A program made the position numbers and the translations under genes. From Liriodendron chinense (taxonomy: Eukaryota; Streptophyta; Magnoliopsida; Magnoliales; Magnoliaceae): a stretch of 64,000 nucleotides of DNA. Within the stretch, counting starts at the first letter, position 1. Each line of letters opens with the position of its first letter. The stretch is taken from assembly GCA_003013855.2 (NCBI GenBank), contig ML058507.1:4278001-4342000 (forward strand), given 5' to 3'. Shown piece after piece: positions 33,206 to 42,952 of this stretch. A model generated the notes under the pieces. The model worked only from the letters and a program-made list of their open reading frames with translations, did no database searches and had not been told where the DNA came from.

Positions 33206-33223
33206 TGGCACCGTTGCCGGGGA
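33206..33223 (+). other. Primer-binding site of element C (tRNA-Asp)
   Basis: TGGCACCGTTGCCGGGGA, one mismatch from the complement of the tRNA-Asp 3' end; 6 bp after the LTR. The following leader (33224-33456) is AT-rich with no frame. Confidence 0.9.
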
Positions 33224-33456
33224 TTAGGTTAATAGTTCTGAATTTTGTAATGAGGGTATAGTTAGGTTAAGATTCATTATTACAATAGGTTTTTGTCATA
33301 ATTTTCTACGACTAACAGATTTTGTTTGTTTTGTAGGATTTTTCACCTCTAACATAGCTCTTCCATCCAGTAACCCCGTTCTAACTTAGACTCATTTAAT
33401 TTTAGTTTTTGTTTTTGTTTTCAGATTTTATATTAGTTAGGTTTTTTTTATGTTTT

Positions 33457-34922
33457 ATGCCTCATTGGGAGCGTGATCATACATCACGACTTCTAAGTGA
33501 GGGAGATTTAGTTGATGGCCTAGTCTATCACAGACGAGTTAGAAAACGTCTAGGAAATCCTGAATCGTCTAAAATCATGGCTGAGAATGAACCACATAAT
33601 GTTGAAGATGTTGAGCATGATGCACCACCAATTAGGACGGAACGTAATAAGAATGAGGAACACTATGTTCCTCTGGTTAAAACATTGAGAGATTATCTAC
33701 AACCGGAGAGAACAACTACGTCTTCCTGTATTGTATTTCCAACTAATGCAGGAAACGTGGACCTTAAACCGAAAATTATCAAGTTACTCTCGAAATTCCA
33801 TGGACTTAACTCTAAAGTCTATATGCGCACCTTAGTGAATTTGAGGAGATAGCCAACACCTTTCAATTTAATGATGTCTCCCAAGATGTAATCAAACTAA
33901 AATTGTTCCTCTTCTCTCTAAAGGATAAAGCCAAAGCATGGTTTCAATCACTTAAACCTAAAAGCAACGGGACATGGTCTGAAATGACCCGGGAGTTCCT
34001 TAAAAAGTATTTCCCGGTTCATAAAACCAATGCACTAAGACGGACTATCATGAACTTCTCCCAAAAAAGAGATGAAACATTTTTTCAATGTTGGGAGAGG
34101 TTCAAAGATCTTTTATTAGAGTGCCCACACCATGGTTATAAAAAGTGGCACTTGATTGACTTTTTCCATGCTGGATTGAGTTCAAACATGTGCAATTTGT
34201 CCAAATGATGTGCAATAGTGAGTTTTCGAACAAAGCACCCGATGATGCTTAGGATTACTTTGATATGCTAGCCGAGAATGCCCAATCTTAGGACATCTCT
34301 AATCCGACTAATAATCCCAAGTCAACCCTAAGAGAGAAAGGAATACATGTATTGGATGGGGAGGATGATTTAAATTTAAAGGTGGCGGGTCTCACAAAGA
34401 AGGTTGACCATAAAATTGAGGAGTGTTAACATGATAACCACCGGTGAGGTCGTTGAGAGTGTATGTGGTATTTGTGAGAGTGATGTTCACTTGACAAAAG
34501 ATTGTCCAACAATCCCTGCAATTCAAGATATCTTGCAAACTCAATCGAATGCTACAAATGCTTACCAACGCCCCTTTAGTGGACCAAATTCTAACTTGAC
34601 TAGTCCTGAGTGGCAGTGTAAATCAAATTTTAATGGGAGAAATGGACCCATAGTAAATACAAACAATGCGTCCCAAGGGCCTCCTCAAAAGAGCACTCTT
34701 GAGGATACGTTGAACGCGTTCATGATTGGACAAACTCAAATAAATCAGTCCAACATGGAAGCCATGAATGAAATTAAAATTTTGGTTGAAAGAATTGAGA
34801 CACACCTAGGAGTTAGGGAGAAAGGAACTATTTTTACCCAATCTCATCCTAACCCTAAGGAATAATTGGAAACAATCACCAATTCTTCAACCCATCCTTA
34901 TGTGGAACATGTTCAAGCCATC
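33457..34922 (+). pseudogene. gag: gag of element C, broken
   Basis: ATG CCT CAT TGG at 33457 gives MPHWERDHTSRLLSEGDLV; an in-frame ATG at 33409 is not used by other copies. Capsid segments TLRDYLQPERTT, NAGNVDLKPKIIKLL, then a frameshift near 33820. The frame resumes with FLFSLKDKAKAWFQSL and CWERFKDLLLECPHHGYK. More shifts and stops lie around 34200-34430, a zinc knuckle CGICESDVHLTKDCP at about 34465, and a stop at 34865. The frame then continues to VQA at the S1 insertion. Confidence 0.85.
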
Positions 34923-36486
34923 TGTTGAGCTCTTAATTGTGCATATTCTAACCCCAATTCATCACTCATTATGCACGGTTTACATGTTTAAAGGACTATT
35001 CTAATGCATGATTTGTGATTGTAGGAACAAGAGGGAGATTTCACAAATTGAAAGCTAAATCGAGCTCTTTATGAGCATTGAAGTTCATTGGATGAAGATT
35101 GAAGAAAGACCAAAGAAAGACAAAGCAAGGAAAGAAGAGAATAGAAGAAAGAAAGAAAGAAATAAAGAAGAAACAGGGCTAGACCGGTCGGCCAAGGAAG
35201 CCCGACCGGTCAAGACCGGTCGGCCACCTCATTCCTGCCAAAGAAGTCTTACTGGACAGATGACTGCCAGCCCGACTGGTCAAGACCGGTCGGCCATAGT
35301 TGCTGGACTAAGAGATTCAGAAGCCAGACCGGTCCAAACCGGTCGGCCATGTGTAAACAGCTATTTCTATTTTGGGATTCCGGATTTTTCTGCACAATTG
35401 CGTAACTTCACGCGAAATCTGAAACTTTCTTGTGTAAAGGACACCTCCAAGCTATAAAAGGACGTCTTCCCTTCATACCAAAGCATGCTAGGACGTAGGG
35501 ATTGCTTGGGAGACGGATTCTACTTCGAATTTCTAGTTTTCTTCCTGTTTTAGTTATTTTTTTATGTTTTTAGAGGCTTCTAGTTCAAGGATGTTAGAGA
35601 TGAACTAAAACCTCTTAGCTAGGGCTAAGAGGTGAAGCTTTTGATTCGTTTTTGATAGATTGATGCAACCTAGGTTTCCTTTTTATGATTTAATTGATGA
35701 ATTTTAGTTAATGTGAGTTTGAATCAAGTACTATTTTGGTTTCTACTTTGATCTCTTGATGACTCCGGGCTCATGTGATTCTTAGTGATCCTAACTTAGT
35801 ATCTTAGCTTTTGAGCATTAGTTATGCTTGTGTAGTTCATTGATCTACCATCGACTCCGGGCATGGTAGACGCTTTGATTGCCTTGTATGCAATGGCCTG
35901 ATTTTCATGTAGGAACTCATTCAACTAAAGTTCTTATCTTTTGTTGTATAATCTGGAATAGTTGTTTATTGATTGATTTTGATTTAATTAGAGTTCTAAT
36001 CATGAGTTGTAATCAAGTCTAGTGACAGGATTTGGTGAAAGCTATGGTTATGAATCTCAACTAGATTGGAAAGAGGCTTGGCCTATACAATTGAGTGTGC
36101 CTAAGGCCTGAGCATGATTGTGGGAATCAAATCAATGAATAAGCACTTGTTTTAGATAATTGTTGATTGAACTGCTCTATATTCCGATCGGATAGAGATA
36201 TGAATTCGATTCCGATTGAGTTATGAGAGACCTAGTTGTGTTGATGCATTGAAACTTATCAAAAGTGGATCCTTGGCGCTCTAGTGCCTTTTTAGATTGA
36301 AAGTACCTTAACCATTCACTGATTAAACCCAAATTGTTATTTTCCAGCTTTAGTTCATAATAGGATCTTAATTACTAGTTGTTTAGACAAATTCTGAGGA
36401 TACCCATACATAAATCTCTGTGGGAACGATACTCGATCTTTCCGAATTATTACTACTTCGCAACCCTACACTTGGGGAAGTGAACA
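34923..36486 (+). mobile_element. S1: solo Athila LTR in element C
   Basis: TGTTGAGCTCTT to GTGAACA, 1564 bp, flanked by exact CCATC copies (34918-34922 and 36487-36491). Removing it rejoins HVQAI to TTLRSGK. U3 sites GACCGGTCAAGACCGGTCGG (35178-35350), TATA 35453-35461, leader hairpin 35611-35632. Solo LTRs arise by recombination between the two LTRs of an inserted element. Confidence 0.92.
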
Positions 36487-36793
36487 CCATCACCACTCTT
36501 AGAAGTGGAAAAATAATTGAAAATTTTGAACCGGTGAAGGCCACAAAGCCTAATGACCCGGTTGATTCTGAGAGTGAATGTGAATTGAACAATGCTCCAC
36601 AAGATGAAGAGCCGGAGCGTGTGTATAAACCTGTGGCACCATTCCCCCAACATCTTGTCTCAACAAAAAGGCCAAGTGAAAATCAAGACATCCTAAAAGT
36701 CTTCCAACAAGTCATTATCAACATTCCCTTATTGGATGCAATTAAGCAAATTCCTTCATACGTCAAATTTCTAAAGGATCTATGTGCCGTAAA
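36487..36793 (+). pseudogene. gag-protease linker of element C between S1 and S2
   Basis: Reads TTLRSGKIIENFEPVKATKPNDP, YKPVAPFPQ, INIPLLDAIKQIPSYVKFLKDLCAV, matching the same linker in A, B and E. Interrupted by S2 after GTAAA. Confidence 0.85.
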
Positions 36794-38928
36794 TGTTCGC
36801 TTCCCCAAGTGTAGGGTTGCGATGTAGTAATAATCTCGGTAAGACCGAGGTCGATCCACAGGGAAGGAAGTAAACAATTCAAATTATCCTAATAACTAGA
36901 ATCTTAAGAGGTTTGTGAAATTGGTTTTGAACATAAAATAGAAAATCTGATAATGAAAAGATAACTAGAGCATCAAGGATCCACTTATAGCTTTCCTTAG
37001 ATGCATAATTCGTTATGGTTTCTCACTTTCTCAACTATAATCGATATTAAGATCTATCTAGTTGGATGATAGAGCTGTTAAACCAAACAATCTATCATAT
37101 GTAGGTTCAATGTATAAGATTCACTCAATGTAGGCTGAGCTGAGCATGCTCAATTGCATAGGTCATTCCCCATTCCAAAAGGTTCAGTTCACAATCATAA
37201 CCATCCCCAAGTCCTGTCACAAGACAAGGCTAGATCATGATTTGAACTTGATTCAAATCACATGCACAATCCATACATATTACAGAAATTCAGAAAAGTA
37301 GAACTTTGGTAGGAAGTCCCCACATGAAGATCATTGTACTAGAGCGCACTCCAATTCCTCGGATCATACAGGTCTAGACTGATGCAAACCAATTAAGAAT
37401 TTAAGTAATTCTCCCAAACATCCATGAGTCATCATAAGACTAAGAAAAACTACTTAAAGCTTGTATAAACTTCATACCATAGTTCATAATCATGAATTCC
37501 AACTTTAAAACCAATAAAACGAATTAAACAATCTAAGAAAACTATAAGGTTCACCTCTTAGCTCTAGCTAAGAGATTAGCTAATGAAAAGTATGTTAAAA
37601 ATATAACTAGAACTAAGAAAAGGAAGAAAAACTAGCTGGAGGAGGCTAGGAAGCCTCCTATGACTTGAACTCCTTGCTCCCCACGTCCTTGGTTTCCCTG
37701 GAATAGAAGAGAACACCTCCTTTTATAGTGCAACAATAGTACAGCAACATAGCAGAATTTGTTTCGCTTGGTACGGCTTAACCAATGGTCGGATTGCCTT
37801 CAAATTTGATTTGTAGCTTCCTTGTAATGTGATCTTCCTCATAGATGATTTAGATTTCCAAGATTATCCTCTGAATGGTCCCACCAATCACATCACCGAC
37901 CGCCTCTCAAAATCGCGCACTTCGGGTACCTTCAGAACCAGTCATCTTGCTTTCAACGCTCCGGAGTGTACAGAGGTCGGATTGATCTCAAATTTTGAAC
38001 ATTAGTAGAAAAAATCCTCCTCTACATGATAGATGGATTAGATTGTCCAAAAAATCCCAGAATGTGGTCCGAAAATTAAAACACTTAGGGCTTTTATAAA
38101 CTCTGCGCAGTTAGATCTTTCTAGATGGTCCATCTTTCTTCAACCGGTACGATCAAACCACACATTCTTTTAATCTGAAACTTTTTGGTTATTCATGTAT
38201 GGATGTGGTTTAGAAGATGGTCAAAGTAGATTCTTCATATCATCAATGATGAGTCACCTGGACCGGCCCAGAGTGGAGCAGCGAAATCTGAAACTTTCTG
38301 GACAGTTCGTATTGTTTTGGCCACTACGATCAATCCGTAGCTCCGATCGACACGAAACCACTTGGGTTAGTTCGGCGTCGAGCTCATCTTCGACATGGAT
38401 TATTGGATTTCCAAATATCATCAAGATTGGCCCAGAAAACGGGTCCGAAAAACCAGAAACGGGAATGACCTGCTGTCTGGAATCTGGAACCTGGAATTTG
38501 CATGGCCGACTGGTCAAGACCGGTCGGACAGGGCTGGCCGACCTGACCGGTCGGCCGACCGGTCAAGACCGGTCTAGGCTATCTGGATGGCAGTCCAGCA
38601 ACATGTGAAGACTTTCTACCCATGGCCGACCGGTCTTGACCGGTCGTGGGTCTCCTGGCCGACCGGTCTTGACCGGTCTAGCCCAATTTTCTGCATTGTT
38701 TTCTTCTTTCTTTCTTCTCTCTTCTCTCTCCTGGCTTTCTTCTTTCTTTGGCCCACCTTGGGTCTTCATCCAAGGTTCCTAAATGTGCCCTTTTGGTCAT
38801 CAATTGAGCAAAGCAACTCTCATTCCTACAACCACAAAACTATGCATTAGATTAGCCTTTAAATCATGAAAACCATGCATAATGAGTGATGAATTGGGGT
38901 TAGAATATGCACAATTAAGAGCTCAACA
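36794..38928 (-). mobile_element. S2: solo Athila LTR with enlarged U3
   Basis: TGTTCGCTTCCCC to GAGCTCAACA, 2135 bp, flanked by exact GTAAA copies (36789-36793 and 38929-38933). Leader hairpin 37554-37575, TATA 37719-37727, ACCGGT array 38508-38684 (GACCGGTCTTGACCGGTC type). It is about 570 bp longer than S1. The extra sequence (about 37740-38500) lies between TATA and array and is absent from the other LTRs here. Confidence 0.92.
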
Positions 38929-39389
38929 GTAAAGCGTAAGCAATACATGCACAAGAGAGCATTTTTTACGGAACAAGTGAGTGCCATCATACAACATAAC
39001 ACTCCCCCCAAATTCAAAGATCATAGAAGCCTTACAATCTCTTGCATGATAGGTAACTTTCGGATCAATAGAACACTTCTCGATCTAGGGACTAGTGTTA
39101 ACTTGATTTCCTACTCGGTATATGAGCAACTTGGACTTGGTGAATTAAGACCCACCAGATAACTTTATAACTTGCGGATCGCTTCGTTCGAATACCGAAA
39201 GGAGTAATTGAGGATGTGTTAGTCCAAATCGATAAGTTCTACTACTCAGTAGACTTTATCGTTCTGGATATACAAGCGGTTACAAATGCATGCACTCATG
39301 TTCCTGTCATTCTAGGCTGACCATTCCTAGCAACAGCCAATGCTATAATCAAATGTAGGAATGGGGTTATAAAAATATCCTTTGGAAAT
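38929..39389 (+). pseudogene. Protease region of element C
   Basis: KRKQYMHKRAFF then FKDHRSLTISCMIG, LLDLGTSVNLISYSVYEQLGLGEL. The active-site Asp is kept (DLGT for DLGA). A stop after LRPTR (about 39162) and at least one shift separate it from ORF X; the rest (PKGVIEDVLVQIDKFYYSVDF) is readable in pieces. Confidence 0.8.
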
Positions 39390-40307
39390 ATGACTATGAA
39401 GCGGAATGTGTTTCACTTACACAAACAACAAGAGGACAAGGATGAGGATGATGATGAAGATGAGATCCACATGATTAATTTCATAGATACAATTGTGGAT
39501 GATGATGAGCCTTCCTCAACTAAATTTTCTAAAACTTTAGAAGTTCGCTTGGCTCATTCCAAGGAAGAAATAAATTTGGATATTAATGAGGCATTGGAAG
39601 AGCCAAAATTGGACAAATTGATTGAGAAGACACTAATCGCTGAGTTGAATAATTTTTTTATGCAGGAACTTGATGGATTAGTGCTTGATTTGCCTATGGA
39701 GAGGCCAATTTCTAAAAGTGTAGTGGTTGAGGACATATTTCAACCTACACAAGTGACCGAGAAGGTCAAAGCTTCCTACATTCTAGAGGAGTGTTTGGCA
39801 TATTTTGAGAATTGGGATGATCCTATGATTCGTGACATTGTCAATGCCTTAAGGGAAACTTCACCGATGCCTACAAAGACTCCTTTAACGGAGTGTAAAA
39901 CTGATTTATCAATAGTGGAGGCACCAATAGAATCTGAAAATGTGGAGACTATAACAACTTGTGAAGAAGAATTTCAAGTCTCTACATCTCTTTGGTTTAT
40001 ACAAACCGAAGAGCACCATCTCTGGGATGATCCTTATCTGAATATTTTTTTCCCAGATAAGTTGGAAAGGAGATTCATATTTGATGAATTCCAACTAAAG
40101 AAATCTTCATTTCCTAACACATGGAGTGATAACTTTGAGAAACCTACTGAATTTTTTCAGCAGGATTTTCAATGGATTGGAATAACAGACATCACTCATG
40201 TGTACTATGAAGCAGGATGGTGGATGGTTTTACTGAAAAATCTCTTAGTCCACCTCATAATTCTACTAAATTTCATTCCTTTGGATGATCTTGTGTATCA
40301 AGATTGA
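39390..40307 (+). CDS. ORF X of element C (conserved non-autonomous frame)
   Basis: An open frame of 305 codons; its first Met is probably not a real start, since in B the same sequence is fused to protease. N-terminal acidic stretch (QEDKDEDDDEDEIHMINFID), then VLDLPMERPISKSVVVEDIF, LEECLAYFENWDDPMIRDIV, CEEEFQVSTSLWFIQTEE, LWDDPYLNIFFPDKLER, FQQDFQWIGITDITHVYY, and a hydrophobic run MVLLKNLLVHLIILLNFI near the end. It ends IPLDDLVYQD, the same tail as Athila integrase (IPLTDPVYQD), so the frame is joined to the end of pol after loss of RT to integrase. LWDDPYL...PD also resembles the segment before the integrase zinc finger (FLWDDPYLFKYCPDQ). Identity to B looks well above half over the last 230 residues. 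Function unknown. Confidence 0.7.
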   Translation: MTMKRNVFHLHKQQEDKDEDDDEDEIHMINFIDTIVDDDEPSSTKFSKTLEVRLAHSKEEINLDINEALEEPKLDKLIEKTLIAELNNFFMQELDGLVLDLPMERPISKSVVVEDIFQPTQVTEKVKASYILEECLAYFENWDDPMIRDIVNALRETSPMPTKTPLTECKTDLSIVEAPIESENVETITTCEEEFQVSTSLWFIQTEEHHLWDDPYLNIFFPDKLERRFIFDEFQLKKSSFPNTWSDNFEKPTEFFQQDFQWIGITDITHVYYEAGWWMVLLKNLLVHLIILLNFIPLDDLVYQD

Positions 40308-41428
40308 CCTCCTAGTCTGACAGAGTTATAGAGTACTTTCATTTATTTTAATTATTTAGTTGTTTGGAGTTGCAAACTTCCATGATCGACTCTCAGGTAC
40401 TCTCGTTCTCACTCTCCTTTATTTTATCATTGCTCTCATGATTCATGCTCATTGCATATCTTTTTACATTGAGGACAATGCAAGATTTGGTTGGGGGGTG
40501 AGATTCCTCGAATCTAGCAATTTGTGACATTTCGAGCAAGGTTTTTGTAGGAAATTTTCAATTTATTTTTCTAAAATATCAAAACTCTTTTGGAAAACTT
40601 CGTTTCTATGTACTTGAGATGTCATGAGTATGAAAGGATGAAAGATGAAATGATATGATTTTGAAATCTCTAAATTAACTTAAACATGATAGTTTTACAT
40701 GTGAATTCCCCTATTTATATGATCGATAGAACATTTGAACACTTTTGAGTCTAGTCCACATTACACAATTCTCATGATTTAAAGGCATTACTAGACTTGT
40801 AGATTGGTGAGACTGAAGATATGAAGTGTTTAGGAACCAAGCCAGGGTACTTTGTCCATCCTTGTCTATGGGAAAATAACGAAAGATATGGATTTCTAAA
40901 AATCCTATCTAACATGTATGAAAAGGAAAGAAGGAAGGAAAATATGGGTATGATTGAGAATATGGTGAAAAATTCTGAAAAGGGCTACCTATTACCAACC
41001 GGGGGATGGTCTACCCGTAACCAAAGCCGTAAATGGGACGTAGTGTGAAAGCCGTCGGAAGGACGGTAAGACAAATTCCTGTCATAGGCAATTGGTTGAT
41101 TTGTACACTCTTAGATCTTTGGTTTAGCTGATTTATAACGAAGGTAATCCTGAAAAGTCATAAGATGAATATGCACAATGCACATTAGACCATACATGTT
41201 CACGTTCTTTTTTTGTCAATAAATCAGTGGGGATTCTATGTGAACACTTATTATGTTTGGAAAGTTTAGAACTTCAATTTCTCATCATTTAGTTTTTCTT
41301 TGAATTTTGCACTTACATGTCTTAAAGTCTATAGAAGCATAGTTTCCAAGAGAGAGTTGAGTTCTCAGAGAAAGGGATTATTTCACACTTGTTTTGCTTG
41401 GGACTAGCAAAATGCTGGTTGGGGGGTA
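40308..41428 (+). other. 3' non-coding region of element C
   Basis: G-rich TTGGTTGGGGGGTG at about 40487-40500, conserved block 40976-41090 with GCCGTCGGAAGGACGG, and polypurine tract GGTTGGGGGGTA (41417-41428) before the LTR. No gene. Confidence 0.8.
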
Positions 41429-42952
41429 TGTTGAGCTTCCAATTTATACATATCCTAACCCATTATATTGTATCTTATGCATGATTTGCATGTTAAAAGG
41501 TTTATCTAATACATGTTTTGTGGATGTAGGAATAAGAGAGAGATTACACCAAATTGATGTTCAAAAGACCACATTTAAATGGTCCTTGATGATGATCTAA
41601 GGTGGGCTAAGATAGAAGAACAAAGGAGGAGAGAAGAGAGACAGAACAAAAAAAAAAAGGCCTAGACCGGTCGGCCAAATAAGCTAGATCGGTCTAGATC
41701 GATTGACCAACAGGCCGGGCATCTTCTGGACTCTCTGGAGCTCTGATAGAATGACTAAACCGGTTGGCCAGCCATCTCGACCAGTCTAGACCGGTCGGCC
41801 AACAGGTAGCCAGTGTATTTCAGCAGCTTTCTAGCAAGCTTGCTCAGCAAGCTCCGAAAATCATGCGCTGTAGGAGTCCTTACGCAATTCTGAAAGTTTC
41901 TGAGGTAGTAGAGACTCACTACTATAAAAGGACACCTAGGGGTGGATCTAAAGACATCATAGAAGGCTTGGGAAGTCGTGGGAGGTGAAGGAGATTGCTG
42001 TGGAGCGTCTGTAACTCCTCCAAACTCGATTTTTCTATGTTTTTAGTAGTTTTTCCTTTGAATTTTAGTTTAGCCTATTAATGGTTGGTAAACCTCTTAG
42101 CTAAGTCTAAGAGGTGAAGCTTTTAGTTGTTTACAATGTCTAATTCGAATTAGTTTAAGTACTTTTTGGTTTTATGAAGAACACTTCTAGTTCAAGTTTG
42201 AAATAAAGTTAGTATTTTTAGTTAATCTTGTATCTCTTGTGATTGTTCTTACATGAGATGTTTTTATTACTGAGATTGCTTAATGGGGGTGTTGATCGAT
42301 AGGATTTTGGGTTGTAGAGATCCTAGATTCATCGTGATATGTTGGATGCTAGGGGATCTTACAAAGTAAGTTTCCTAAGAGCTTATCTAGAACTAAACTA
42401 GAAGGGGTACTTATCTTTTAATTGGATCTAAGATAGGTGTTTATGTATTGATTTTGGTTCAATAGAAGTTCAATTTATGCTTTTAAATCAAGTCTAGTAA
42501 CAAGGCTTAAGGAAGATTCATGAATGTGATCTTGCTTATTTTGTGAATGATTGGGTTGTGTGATCGAATACACCTAATACCTTAGTTGTTTATGAGAGGA
42601 CCATATCAGTGAATGATCCATCTATGTTAGATGCATTATGATGATTTAATTTCTCTATATTCCGATTGGATAGGGATAGAACTCCGATTCCAATTGTGTT
42701 ATTGGCTTCAATGGTTTGAATTGGCATTGTGAATGATTATTAATGGATCCTTGGCGCTCTAGTGTTTATTTCCTTGATTTAAGTATAAAATAGATAGTTT
42801 TATGTTCTTAATTTCCACCCATCGATACAAATCCGAATTTAGCCCATCCTAGTTCTAAAACTTAAAATTGTTACGACAATCCCTGAGGATCGACCTCGAT
42901 CTTACTGAGAATTATTAATATATCGCATCCTTGCACTTGAGGCGAGCGAACA
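41429..42952 (+). mobile_element. Element C 3' LTR
   Basis: 1524 bp, TGTTGAGCTTCC to GAGCGAACA. Array 41663-41808, TATA 41923-41931, hairpin 42093-42114. Very similar to the 5' LTR; the small length difference lies beside, not between, the ACCGGT sites. Confidence 0.9.

Larger units (their letters stand above)
31683..42952 (+). mobile_element. Element C: non-autonomous Athila-type element carrying two solo LTRs
   Basis: 5' LTR 31683-33199, primer-binding site 33206-33223, gag from 33457, solo LTR S1, linker, solo LTR S2, protease, ORF X 39390-40307, 3' non-coding, 3' LTR 41429-42952. Without S1 and S2 it is about 7.56 kb, almost the same as B (7.52 kb), and likewise lacks RT, RNase H and integrase. 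The flanks are ACCTA (31678-31682) and ACCTG (42953-42957). Removing C rejoins the D pol at the sequence seen in E (GTACCTGTAGCAAG). Confidence 0.88.

Noticed and set aside
37700..38600. 137-codon frame in S2 (38195-38608) as a captured host gene
   Set aside because: It crosses from unique sequence into the ACCGGT array, has overlapping frames on both strands and no recognisable domain.
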